From: Pseudomonas cichorii
GTDB lineage: Bacteria; Pseudomonadota; Gammaproteobacteria; Pseudomonadales; Pseudomonadaceae
Assembly (NCBI RefSeq): GCF_003700275.1
Contig: NZ_RBRE01000085.1
Span: 100,252-164,251 of the forward strand
DNA: 64,000 nucleotides
Direction: 5' to 3'
This document shows positions 52,052-60,669 of this stretch, piece after piece. The notes under the pieces are model-generated. The model saw nothing but the letters and a program-made list of their open reading frames with translations. It made no database searches and was not told the DNA's origin. The stretch's first letter is position 1. The number at the start of each line of letters is the position of its first letter. Position numbers and translations under genes: made by a program.

Positions 52052-52107
52052 ATCAAAACCGTTTGTGGGAGGGGCTGCCCGCGACGGGAGCCAGATGATG
52101 ATCTGGC

Positions 52108-52662
52108 TTATTCGGGAAAGATCAGATACCAGAAAATCGCTGTTTCACGGGTCTGCGGATCAATGCTGCGGTAACGCATGTGATCGAAACCGCCCACCAC
52201 ATAGCCGCATCGTTCATACAACCGGCAGGCTGCCAGGTTATTGTTCTGGGTTTCGAGCATGATCCCCGGCAGCTTGCGCTGTCGGCTCCAGAACTGCGCG
52301 ACATCCAGCAATGAACGGGCAACCCCGCTACGCCGTGCCGACTCGTCTACCGCCAGTTCATCGATATGGGCAAAGCCGTTCCAGTGGGTACTGAGCACCA
52401 CATGCCCGACTGCCTGCTCGCCCTGCCAGGCGACCAGCACCGTACTGTCGGCGGCGTCACGGTAGTCACAGAACTCCTGTGAATCGATGCCGTAGTTCTT
52501 GAGGTAAGGCTCTACGGCATCGACCTCCCAGGATTCGACACTCTGCCCCACGACAACCCGGGCATAGCCGCGCACCATGAAGGTGAATTCGCTGTTGAGG
52601 ATATAGTCCTCGAAGCATTCGTCTGCGACACGAATGCTCAGGGATGGATTCGCTACAGTCAT
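52108..52662 (-). CDS. GNAT acetyltransferase, streptothricin-acetyltransferase-like
   Basis: The protein has 184 residues. The acetyl-CoA-binding motif A is DELAVDESARRSGVARSLLD and motif B includes LETQNNNLAACRLYERCGYV. The end FDHMRYRSIDPQTRETAIFW closely follows streptothricin N-acetyltransferases (Sat/SatA), as remembered. It may acetylate streptothricin-type antibiotics or related amines. ATG 52662 is preferred; a TTG at 52686 gives extra residues MPPKGSAE without family support. Confidence 0.82.
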   Translation of the reverse strand: MTVANPSLSIRVADECFEDYILNSEFTFMVRGYARVVVGQSVESWEVDAVEPYLKNYGIDSQEFCDYRDAADSTVLVAWQGEQAVGHVVLSTHWNGFAHIDELAVDESARRSGVARSLLDVAQFWSRQRKLPGIMLETQNNNLAACRLYERCGYVVGGFDHMRYRSIDPQTRETAIFWYLIFPE

Positions 52663-52698
52663 CTCAGCACTGCCTTTGGGGGGCAAACCGTTGCCCGA

Positions 52699-53475
52699 TC
52701 AGGACGAGGCCTGAGCCTTGGCTTCCTGCAACTGAGTCCACAACGCAGGTGCTCCGGCTGCCTTGGCGATGATCGCCAGACGCGCTTCGTGCTCGGCCAG
52801 CTCGCTTTCGGTTGCGCGAATGATGCGCGATGGCTCGCGACCGGACAGGCGACGGATCTCACTGCCACGATTGGCGCTACCGCCTCCCGAGCCATCGCCA
52901 TCGCTGGCATTGCCAGCCAGGGAAAGACTGGTCTGCCCACCGGTCATGGCCAGATAGACGTCGGCCAGAATCTCGGAGTCGAGCAACGCGCCGTGCAGCT
53001 CACGACCCGAGTTGTCCACGCCATAGCGCTTGCACAAGGCATCGAGGCTGTTGCGCTGGCCTGGATGACGCTCACGCGCCATCAACAGCGTATCGAGTAC
53101 CGAACAATGCTGGGTGATATCGGTTTTGTCGTGCGCGCCCATCAAGGCGAATTCGTTGTTGATGAAACCAACGTCGAACGCCGCGTTATGGATGATCAGC
53201 CGCGCGCCCTTGATGAACTCGAAGAATTCATCGGCGACTTCGGCAAAGCGTGGCTTGCCGACCAGGAATTCGTTGGTGATACCGTGAACGCCAATCGCAC
53301 CTTCATCACTCTCGCGATCCGGTTGCAGATAGACGTGAAAATGCCGCCCGGTCAGGCGGCGGCCGATCAACTCGACGCAACCGATCTCGATGATGCGGTG
53401 ACCGTCGGTGACAGGCATACCGGTGGTTTCGGTATCGAGTACTACGGATCTGTTATCTGTGTTTTGCAATGACAT
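52699..53475 (-). CDS. dnaQ: DNA polymerase III epsilon subunit (proofreading exonuclease)
   Basis: The protein has 258 residues. ExoI motif VVLDTETTGM, ExoII HNAAFDVGFINNE and ExoIII HGALLDSEILADVY are all intact, giving the DEDDh 3'-5' exonuclease. The C-terminal tail beyond ~185 is the flexible alpha-subunit-binding segment (IIRATESELAEHEARLAIIA). ATG 53475 (MSLQNTDNRSVVLDTE) has AAGAGG upstream and matches the family; a start nine codons earlier is less likely. In related Pseudomonas it normally follows rnhA directly; here an unusual gene pair intervenes. Confidence 0.95.
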   Translation of the reverse strand: MSLQNTDNRSVVLDTETTGMPVTDGHRIIEIGCVELIGRRLTGRHFHVYLQPDRESDEGAIGVHGITNEFLVGKPRFAEVADEFFEFIKGARLIIHNAAFDVGFINNEFALMGAHDKTDITQHCSVLDTLLMARERHPGQRNSLDALCKRYGVDNSGRELHGALLDSEILADVYLAMTGGQTSLSLAGNASDGDGSGGGSANRGSEIRRLSGREPSRIIRATESELAEHEARLAIIAKAAGAPALWTQLQEAKAQASS

Positions 53476-53641
53476 TGACTGTTGCCTCTTGTCCAGGCGC
53501 AAATCTTAGCATGCTGGGCAGGATTACAACTGTGCTTGCCCTGCCGGGGCTCTGCGAACCAGCCTTCAAATGTGCTGAATACGTATTGACTACATGAGCA
53601 GCAGCTTATTTCCTCGGGGTGAAACCAACCAGGGCAGAGGA

Positions 53642-54538
53642 CTAGCGTGGATCGCAGACAACACCATCCAGATGGCTCACATGGATCGCACCGGGAGTAT
53701 ATTGCTTGTAATGTTCGATCTTCCTTCCCCGGATACACGCAACAGCCTGCACCAATCTTGGATGTCCGATCTCGATATAGTTTCCCGGAAATCCCGTGGG
53801 ATCATTTGGAATAGCCTTGAGCACATCGATGCCATGCTCAATATAAAGACGGCGTCCCTGACGGCACGTGGCATATTTCCTGATTCGGCGAATGTGTGGA
53901 GCTACGGCTCTATACCCTTCATGCCCCAGTATCTCCAAGAGATAATAATACGTGGCGCGAATCGCCGTTCTTACCCTCACCGCCTCGCGTTTGCGATCGG
54001 ATTGCCAGTAGGCAAACAGGTTTGCCACACGCGACTTGATGCATGTGATCGGATCAATCACCGCAACTTCCACCCCGTCGACATCTACAACCGCGAGATA
54101 CTTGAAGATCTCACGATTTGAAATTCCTGCTACGCCTTCCGCGCCGAGTATATCAACCACTACCTCTTTGTCGTCCGGCCCCCAATCGATATACGCAACA
54201 GCAAGGTTAGGCGTGTGATCATCAATGGAAGCCTTCTTGAACTCTATGCCCAACTGCTTTGCGCAATAATCAATCGAGGCCGGATTGCCAATGAAATCGA
54301 GATCATCACTGGCGACGAATGCCACATCCTCACCAGTCATTTCATCAATGAGGTATTGCCTTGCCCAAAGTGTGAGCGACTGTCCGCCAACAATGACCAG
54401 ACCATAGTCGGTCACAGCTTTTTCCAAGGAGGGTCGATAGACGCGCCGGATCAAATCCAGCAGAAAGGCAAACAGCCTTGAACGCTCTAATACGTCGAAA
54501 GGGGGCGTGCCTTCAACTGGCACCAAGGTAGAGGACAC
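53642..54538 (-). CDS. MNT-fold nucleotidyltransferase, candidate toxin or defence enzyme
   Basis: The protein has 298 residues. The nucleotidyltransferase active site is readable: GGQS at 51-54, then DLD (Asp 79 and Asp 81 in ASDDLDFIG) and a third acid in VVVDILG (Asp 129). That G[GS]-DxD-D pattern is the MNT/AbiEii-like polymerase-beta fold. After ~140 it is helical (YYYLLEILGHEGYRAVAPHI) and ends in a basic segment. A small gene lies 6 bases upstream on the same strand. The pair sits between rnhA and dnaQ, normally neighbours, so I infer a recently inserted cassette, perhaps a toxin-antitoxin or abortive-infection pair. Confidence 0.65.
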   Translation of the reverse strand: MSSTLVPVEGTPPFDVLERSRLFAFLLDLIRRVYRPSLEKAVTDYGLVIVGGQSLTLWARQYLIDEMTGEDVAFVASDDLDFIGNPASIDYCAKQLGIEFKKASIDDHTPNLAVAYIDWGPDDKEVVVDILGAEGVAGISNREIFKYLAVVDVDGVEVAVIDPITCIKSRVANLFAYWQSDRKREAVRVRTAIRATYYYLLEILGHEGYRAVAPHIRRIRKYATCRQGRRLYIEHGIDVLKAIPNDPTGFPGNYIEIGHPRLVQAVACIRGRKIEHYKQYTPGAIHVSHLDGVVCDPR

Positions 54539-54544
54539 TGATAA

Positions 54545-54742
54545 TCAATTAGTGGCAGCAGTAAACCGTCGCGGGCGGGCAATATTTCCCGAGCCACGCA
54601 ACACCGCTTTTATCATGTTGCCGGCGTTTTCAAGCGACTGCTCATCGGCTGCATAAACAGCGCTAACCTGCCGGTCACGAGCCTCGCTCTTGAGGCTCAT
54701 GATTTCTGCATAGCTAAGGTTTTGTGCGCGCTGACCGTTCAT
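54545..54742 (-). CDS. Small protein upstream of the nucleotidyltransferase, candidate antitoxin
   Basis: From ATG 54742 it has 65 residues starting MNGQRAQNLSYAEIMSLKSE; the frame is open to 54811 (88 residues), where the extra N-terminus is hydrophobic and AT-rich. The rest is charged and helical (ARDRQVSAVYAADEQSLENA, MIKAVLRGSG). No domain is recognised. Size, the 6-base gap to the nucleotidyltransferase and shared strand suggest an antitoxin-like partner. The start choice is uncertain because no strong ribosome site precedes either ATG. Confidence 0.5.
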   Translation of the reverse strand: MNGQRAQNLSYAEIMSLKSEARDRQVSAVYAADEQSLENAGNMIKAVLRGSGNIARPRRFTAATN

Positions 54743-54907
54743 AATGGCAAAAAGCTCAAAAATGAAATAGGAACTCACTGTTGCAGCTAGGCTATCACAA
54801 CGAAAAAGCACTACCTAGCCATGACATTTAGCCATTAAAGACCTTTCGTCGACGCCTTTGTCCACATGGCACACTCCCCGATGAATCATTCAACTCATCG
54901 GCAGGCG

Positions 54908-55360
54908 TTAACCATGCTTGATCCCGCGGACCTCATCCACGCCCCGGTTGGCCAACTGGTCGGCCCGCTCGTTGCCAGGATGGCCGATATGGCCACGTAC
55001 CCATTGCCACTTCACGGTATGGCGGCTGACCTGTTCGTCCAGCTGTTGCCAGAGGTCGGCATTCTTGACCGGCTCCTTGGCTGCTGTCTTCCAGCCGCGT
55101 TTCTTCCAGTTGGTCATCCACTCGGTGATGCCCTTCATGACGTATTGCGAGTCGGTCACCAGGGTCACTTCGCAGGGACGCTTGAGTTCTTCCAGGCCGC
55201 GAATGGCGCCGGTCAGTTCCATGCGGTTGTTGGTGGTATTGGCCTCGCCGCCCCACAATTCCTTTTCGACCCCCTTGTAAACGAGCAGTGCGCCCCAGCC
55301 GCCCGGGCCAGGATTGCCCTTGCAGGCACCATCAGTGAAGAGTTCAACGCTTTCGCTCAT
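54908..55360 (-). CDS. rnhA: Ribonuclease HI
   Basis: The protein has 150 residues: VELFTDGACKGNPGPGGWGA (Asp 10), NNRMELTGAIRGLEELK (Glu 48), VTDSQYVMKGITEWM (Asp 70) and the C-terminal HPGNERADQLANRG (Asp 134) give the full D-E-D-D catalytic set plus His. It removes RNA from RNA-DNA hybrids. It is preceded by the methyltransferase gene (49-base gap) in the usual order; dnaQ, its usual downstream neighbour, is displaced by ~1.4 kb. Confidence 0.96.
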   Translation of the reverse strand: MSESVELFTDGACKGNPGPGGWGALLVYKGVEKELWGGEANTTNNRMELTGAIRGLEELKRPCEVTLVTDSQYVMKGITEWMTNWKKRGWKTAAKEPVKNADLWQQLDEQVSRHTVKWQWVRGHIGHPGNERADQLANRGVDEVRGIKHG

Positions 55361-55409
55361 TACAACCGTTCCAGAATCAAGGGACTTGTTTGGGCGACAG
55401 GCCCGGCTC

Positions 55410-56168
55410 TCAGGGCTCCAGGGTGTTCCTGTTGACCTTGGCCATCGGCAGCGGGATCAGCTTGCCCATCGGCTCGCGACGAACCTGACGCAAAGGCCGC
55501 AGGCCCACCACCAGTTTGCGGGCAACCAATAGATAGAAGCCGCCACCGGGGCTTTGCCGACCCTCGCCAAGACTTTCCAGTCCTGCCAGGCGTGCCTGCC
55601 ATGCCGTAGATGAAAGAGGTGGACGATAGCATCCGAAGCGTCGCTTCTCCAGCGCGAAGCCCAGCAGGTTCAGCCAGTCGGCGACCCGGGACGGTGAAAT
55701 GCAGCGTGCCTTGCGCAAGGCATCGCGAGCGAAGAAATGCCGAAAACCCCAGGTACTCCAGGGGTTGATACCGATAATAAGGAGGTGCCCGCCCGGCCTG
55801 ACGCTGCTGGCGGCCTCGCGCAGCAGACCATGGGGCGAGAGGCAGAAATCCAGACCATGCTGCAGGACCACCACATCGGCGGCGTGCTCGCTCAATGGCC
55901 AGGCTTCCTCTTCACAGACGATCTCAACGCCGGGCAAGGGTGCGCCGAGCCGGACATTGCGCTGCACCTGCGGCGCAACCGGCGGGTTTTCGGCAGACGG
56001 TCCGTAATGCACAAGATAGCCACCGAAGTAGCGCCCCAGTTCGTCTTCGAGAACCCGGCGTTCCTCTTCGAGCAGGAGTTGCCCCAACGGCCCGGACAGC
56101 CATGCGCGGGCGGCCTGGATCAAGGCCAGCCATTCAGGATCGGCCTGGGCGAACGCTTCATCGGTCAT
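55410..56168 (-). CDS. SAM-dependent methyltransferase domain protein (YafS-like)
   Basis: The protein has 252 residues, starting MTDEAFAQADPEWLALIQAA with GGAG five bases upstream; the frame extends 13 codons earlier without need. The Rossmann-type core has reduced motif I, then AADVVVLQHGLDFCLSPHGL and VRPGGHLLIIGINPWSTWGF, typical of the Pseudomonas class I methyltransferase located between gloB and rnhA (YafS/methyltransf_11). Substrate unknown. It is divergent from gloB over 81 bases. Confidence 0.85.
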   Translation of the reverse strand: MTDEAFAQADPEWLALIQAARAWLSGPLGQLLLEEERRVLEDELGRYFGGYLVHYGPSAENPPVAPQVQRNVRLGAPLPGVEIVCEEEAWPLSEHAADVVVLQHGLDFCLSPHGLLREAASSVRPGGHLLIIGINPWSTWGFRHFFARDALRKARCISPSRVADWLNLLGFALEKRRFGCYRPPLSSTAWQARLAGLESLGEGRQSPGGGFYLLVARKLVVGLRPLRQVRREPMGKLIPLPMAKVNRNTLEP

Positions 56169-56249
56169 ATACGGTCTCCTTCGAGTGTTCGCTTGCAACC
56201 AGATCACGGACTAAGATGACTCATTGTTTACTGCTATGCGAACTTCGAG

Positions 56250-57029
56250 ATGATACAGGTCCACCCTCTTCCCGCTTTCAACGACAACTACATCTGGTTG
56301 TTACAAGACCTTTCCAGCCAGCGCTGTGCCGTGGTCGATCCGGGCGATGCCGCGCCGGTACTCGCCTGGCTGGAGCAGAACCCCGGCTGGCAACTGACCG
56401 ACATCCTGATTACCCACCATCACCCCGACCATGTCGGTGGCGTGGTCCAGCTCAAGCAGGCCAGCGGTGCCAGAGTGCTCGGTCCGGCCACGGAAAACAT
56501 CCCGGCCCGGGATATCGCGCTGGTGGACAACGACAGGGTATCCGTTCTGGGTCTGGATTTCGCGATCCATGCGGTACCGGGCCACACCCTGGGTCATATA
56601 GCCTTCTATCATCATGACTCCCGGGCTCCCCTGCTGTTCAGTGGTGACACTCTGTTCGCAGCGGGCTGCGGGCGTCTGTTTGAAGGTACGCCGCAACAGA
56701 TGCACGAATCCCTGAGCCGTCTGGCCGCCATGCCCGACAGTACGCTGATCTACTGCGCCCATGAGTACACCCTGAGCAACCTGCGTTTCGCCCAGGCGGT
56801 GGAGCCCGATAACCGGGATATCGCCGAACGCCTTGCTCAAGTCAGTCAGTGGCGCAGCGAAAATCGCATCAGCCTGCCTTCAAATCTAGCTCTGGAAAGA
56901 CGCACCAACCCCTTTCTAAGGGTCGAGGAAACATCTGTTAAAGAAAAAGCGGACGAACGGAGCGGCCGTGAAAACCGCTTGCCGAGCGAGGTTTTTGCTA
57001 GCTTGAGGGCTTGGAAAGATACGTTCTAA
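56250..57029 (+). CDS. gloB: Hydroxyacylglutathione hydrolase (glyoxalase II)
   Basis: The protein has 259 residues of the metallo-beta-lactamase fold: MIQVHPLPAFNDNYIWLLQD, the binuclear metal motif THHHPDH at ~55-61, HAVPGHTLGHIAFY and LLFSGDTLFAAGCGRLFEG, IYCAHEYTLSNLRFA. The C-terminal GloB helix region (LPSNLALERRTNPFLRVEE; SEVFASLRAWKD) is complete. It hydrolyses S-lactoylglutathione in methylglyoxal detoxification. mltD starts about 100 bases further on the same strand. Confidence 0.95.
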   Translation: MIQVHPLPAFNDNYIWLLQDLSSQRCAVVDPGDAAPVLAWLEQNPGWQLTDILITHHHPDHVGGVVQLKQASGARVLGPATENIPARDIALVDNDRVSVLGLDFAIHAVPGHTLGHIAFYHHDSRAPLLFSGDTLFAAGCGRLFEGTPQQMHESLSRLAAMPDSTLIYCAHEYTLSNLRFAQAVEPDNRDIAERLAQVSQWRSENRISLPSNLALERRTNPFLRVEETSVKEKADERSGRENRLPSEVFASLRAWKDTF

Positions 57030-57127
57030 AGCCCGTAAAATCGGCACGAAAATTCTGAAAGGTTGACCGTTGGGGGGACGCTTTCTAGAATCGCCCGACA
57101 TTTTCGCCTGGAAGTCCCCCCCAGCCA

Positions 57128-58714
57128 ATGTCGTCATTTACACAAAAACACCTTAATTCGGACGCATTGACTCGGCTGGCTCAAGCCGTGGCCGTCGCTG
57201 TGAGCGCATTACTGGCAGGCTGCCAGACCACAAATCATGTGGAGCCCAGCAGCACTTACCGCTCGCCCAACCTGGCCACCGGTATCAAGCAGAAACCGAT
57301 CTTCATCACCCAGAAGCCAAACGCGGCAGCTGCGCCCCAGGACATGTGGGAACGTATGCGCCAGGGCTTCCAGTTGCAACAGAACAACGATCAGAACCCG
57401 AGAATCGATCAGCAGCGCCTGTGGTTCGCCAACAACCCGTCCTTTCTGGAAAATGCGGGTGAGCGCGGCAGCCTGTACATGCACTACATCGTAGAGCGCC
57501 TCGAAGAGCGCAACATGCCGCTCGAACTGGCCCTGCTGCCGGTCATCGAAAGCGCCTACAACCCGATGGCCATCTCGCGCAGCCAGGCCGTCGGCCTGTG
57601 GCAGTTCATCCCGTCCACGGGGCGCTACTTCAACCTGCGCCAGACCAGCTTCTATGACGGGCGCCGCGATATCCAGGCGTCCACTGTGGCAGCCATGGAT
57701 TACCTGACCCGCCTGCATGACATGTTCAACGGTGACTGGCTGCTGGCCCTGGCGGCCTACAATGCCGGCGAAGGCACGGTCAGCCGCGCCATCGAGCGCA
57801 ACGAAAAGCTCGGCCTGCCCACCGATTACTGGAACCTGCCACTGCCTCAGGAAACCCGCGACTACGTGCCCAAGCTGCTGGCCCTGTCACAGGTCGTACT
57901 GTCGCCGGATGCCTATGGCGTCAACCTGAACCCGATTGCCAACGAGCCCTACTTTGAAGTCGTCGAACTCAACAAGCGCGTCGACCTGTCCAAGGTCGCG
58001 AGCCTGGCCAATATCGACGAAGACGAACTCATTCAGCTCAACCCGGCCTTCAAGAAGCGCCTGACCATCGACGGTCCCCAGCATCTGCTGGTGCCGACCT
58101 CCAAGGCGCAGCTGTTGACCGCCAGCCTGTCGGCCATGAAGCCGGAAGAGCTGACTGCCTGGCAGCCTTACCGCGTGCGCCGTGGCGATACGCTGGAAAG
58201 CATTGCCAGCCGCTATCAGGTGACGGTCAGCGCCCTCAAGAGCAACAACAATCTGGATGGCAACCGGCTCAGGGCGGGTCAATCCCTGAGCGTACCGCTG
58301 CAACCGGGCATGAAGTCTTCGCAACCGGTGTTCGAGGCGCTGGCCAGCAATGACAAGCCGGTTTCCGGTCGCAGCTACAAGGTCAGGAATGGCGACAACC
58401 TGACGACCATTGCCCAGGCGCACAAGGTTGATGTCGAAGAGTTGCAGCGCTGGAACAAGCTTTCCGGCAACAAGCTCAAGATCGGCCAGACGCTGATCGT
58501 GCAGGCTGCCAGGGCGGGCAAGACCGCCACGGCCAGTGCTGACGCTGATACCAGCGACAGAAAATCCATGCAGTACAAGATCCAGAAAGGCGACTCGATG
58601 TATCTGGTCGCCAAGCGCTTCAACGTCGAGATGAAGCACCTCAAGCGCTGGAATCCGCGCACCGGTCAGGCCCTCAAACCCGGCCAGACCCTGACTGTCT
58701 ACCTGCCTCATTGA
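57128..58714 (+). CDS. mltD: Membrane-bound lytic murein transglycosylase D
   Basis: The protein has 528 residues. It begins with a lipoprotein signal (...VAVAVSALLAGC, Cys ~35). The SLT domain follows (~125-245) with catalytic glutamate in LLPVIESAYNPMAISRSQAV and GLWQFIPSTGRYFNLRQ, ALAAYNAGEGTVSRAI. Three LysM peptidoglycan-binding repeats close it (YRVRRGDTLESIASRYQVTV; SYKVRNGDNLTTIAQAHKVD; YKIQKGDSMYLVAKRFNVEM). It cleaves murein glycan strands during growth and recycling. It is an outer-membrane lipoprotein facing the periplasm. Confidence 0.95.
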   Translation: MSSFTQKHLNSDALTRLAQAVAVAVSALLAGCQTTNHVEPSSTYRSPNLATGIKQKPIFITQKPNAAAAPQDMWERMRQGFQLQQNNDQNPRIDQQRLWFANNPSFLENAGERGSLYMHYIVERLEERNMPLELALLPVIESAYNPMAISRSQAVGLWQFIPSTGRYFNLRQTSFYDGRRDIQASTVAAMDYLTRLHDMFNGDWLLALAAYNAGEGTVSRAIERNEKLGLPTDYWNLPLPQETRDYVPKLLALSQVVLSPDAYGVNLNPIANEPYFEVVELNKRVDLSKVASLANIDEDELIQLNPAFKKRLTIDGPQHLLVPTSKAQLLTASLSAMKPEELTAWQPYRVRRGDTLESIASRYQVTVSALKSNNNLDGNRLRAGQSLSVPLQPGMKSSQPVFEALASNDKPVSGRSYKVRNGDNLTTIAQAHKVDVEELQRWNKLSGNKLKIGQTLIVQAARAGKTATASADADTSDRKSMQYKIQKGDSMYLVAKRFNVEMKHLKRWNPRTGQALKPGQTLTVYLPH

Positions 58715-58839
58715 TGGCGTCGGCCACTTGCCCTGTTCAATCTCGGGGCACGTGGCCAGCTCTTGCAGTGCCTGCGGTCTTTTTCCTGCCCGGACAAGCT
58801 GTTACTGTTAGCGACCCAAAAGCCCAAGCCGTCTGGATC

Positions 58840-60669
58840 GTGATACGTCCCTTCCTGCTGTTCATCTGTCTGGTCTTGAGCTTCTGTGCCAACGCCGCCA
58901 TCAGCGAAAGCCATGGCTATGCGCAATTTGGTGTTCTCAAGTACCCGACCAGCTTCACTCATTTCGACTGGGTCAATCCCGAGGCGCCGAAGAGCGGCAC
59001 CCTGCGAATGATGGCCTTCGGCACGTTCGATACCCTCAATCCTTACACGTTCAAGGGCACCAGCCCGGTTTCGACCGGCAACTTCCTGCAATACGGCGTC
59101 AACGAGCTGAACGAACCGCTGATGGTCGGCACCGGCCAGTACGACCCGTCCGGCGATGAGCCGACCTCCAGTTACGGCCTGATTGCACAGTCGGTGGAGT
59201 TCAGCGAAGACCGCAGCTGGGTGGTGTTCAACCTGCGACCGCAGGCGCGCTTTCATGATGGCAAGCCGATCACCGCCTATGACGTTGCCTTTTCCTACCG
59301 CACGCTGCTCAAGGATGGACATCCGCAATACCGCACCGCCCTGCAGGAAGTGCAGCGGGTCGACATTCTCAATCGCCACCGCATCCGCTTTGTCTTCAAG
59401 CGCTCCGGCAACCCTCTGCTGATCCTGCGCCTGGGTGAGCTGGCGGTGCTGCCACAGCATTACTGGAAAGACCGCGACTTCAAGGCCACGACCTTCGAGC
59501 CGCCACTGGGCAGCGGCCCTTATCGCATTACCCGCGTGCAACCGGGGCGCCAACTGGTCTTCGAGCGCGTCAAGGATTACTGGGGCAAGGACCTGCCGGT
59601 CAATCGCGGCAAATACAACTTCGATCGCGTCGAAGTGGAGTTCTACCGCGACAGCGACGTGGCTTTCGAGGCCTTCAAGGCCGGCGAATTCGACATCTAT
59701 ATAGAACACCAGGCCAAGAACTGGGCCAACGGCTACAACTTCCCGGCAGTTGCCAACGGCCAGGTCATCAAGGCGCAGATCCCGCACAAGATCCCGACCC
59801 AGACCCAGGGCCTGTTCATGAACACCCGGCGCGGCAATTTTGCCGATATCCGGGTGCGTGAGGCGCTGGGGCTGATGTTCAATTTCGAGTGGACCAACCG
59901 CACCCTGTTCAGTGATGCCTATGATCGGTCCACCAGTTACTACCCCAATAGCGAGTTTTCCGCGACGGGCCTGCCCAGCGACCGTGAGCTGGAGCTTCTG
60001 GAACCCTACCGCGACCTGTTGCCGGCCAGCCTGTTCGACGAGCCGTTCAGCCCGTCGAAGACCGATGCCCGCGGCATCCCCCGGGAAACCCTGCGCAAGG
60101 CGCTGGGCCTGCTGGCCAAGGCGGGCTGGAAGCTATCGGAACAAGGCCTGCTGAATGCCGACAAACAGCCGCTGCGGTTCGAGATCCTGCTGGTCAATCC
60201 CAACCTCGAACGGATCCTGCAGCCCTATATAGAAGACCTGCGGCGTATCGGCATCGAAGCCAGCCTGCGCACCGTGGATCGTGCCCAGTACAAACAGCGG
60301 CTGGATCATTTCGACTTCGACATGATCCTCATGACCCTGCAACAGACACTCAGCCCGGGCCTTGAGCAATGGCAGTATTTCCATTCCAGCCAGGCCGCGA
60401 TCAATGGCAGCAAGAATTACGCCGGCGTCGCCAACCCGGTGGTCGACGGCCTGCTCAATAAACTGCTGGCCGCCCAGACCCATGACGAACAGGTCGCGAC
60501 CGCCCGCGCCCTCGATCGCGTGCTGCTGTCACAGCATTACAGCATCCCGAACTGGTACCTGAACAATCATCGCCTGGCCTATCGCAATCGATTCGCCATG
60601 GTCACCACCCCGCCCTACACCATGGGGCTGCGTGCGTGGTGGCTCAAGACTCCGGAGAAGACCCGATGA
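58840..60669 (+). CDS. Periplasmic binding protein of a peptide ABC transporter (YejA-like), first copy
   Basis: The protein has 609 residues if the GTG at 58840 is used (MIRPFLLFICLVLSFCANAA as signal peptide); the frame is open to 58711, but those residues look like read-through after mltD. The mature protein is an SBP_bac_5 cluster C periplasmic protein of the oligopeptide/YejA type: FGVLKYPTSFTHFDWVNPEA, PLGSGPYRITRVQPGR, LDHFDFDMILMTLQQTLSPG. Such proteins capture peptides, and YejA also microcin C. Its stop overlaps the next, paralogous gene (ATGA), so the operon has two tandem receptors. Confidence 0.85.
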   Translation: MIRPFLLFICLVLSFCANAAISESHGYAQFGVLKYPTSFTHFDWVNPEAPKSGTLRMMAFGTFDTLNPYTFKGTSPVSTGNFLQYGVNELNEPLMVGTGQYDPSGDEPTSSYGLIAQSVEFSEDRSWVVFNLRPQARFHDGKPITAYDVAFSYRTLLKDGHPQYRTALQEVQRVDILNRHRIRFVFKRSGNPLLILRLGELAVLPQHYWKDRDFKATTFEPPLGSGPYRITRVQPGRQLVFERVKDYWGKDLPVNRGKYNFDRVEVEFYRDSDVAFEAFKAGEFDIYIEHQAKNWANGYNFPAVANGQVIKAQIPHKIPTQTQGLFMNTRRGNFADIRVREALGLMFNFEWTNRTLFSDAYDRSTSYYPNSEFSATGLPSDRELELLEPYRDLLPASLFDEPFSPSKTDARGIPRETLRKALGLLAKAGWKLSEQGLLNADKQPLRFEILLVNPNLERILQPYIEDLRRIGIEASLRTVDRAQYKQRLDHFDFDMILMTLQQTLSPGLEQWQYFHSSQAAINGSKNYAGVANPVVDGLLNKLLAAQTHDEQVATARALDRVLLSQHYSIPNWYLNNHRLAYRNRFAMVTTPPYTMGLRAWWLKTPEKTR

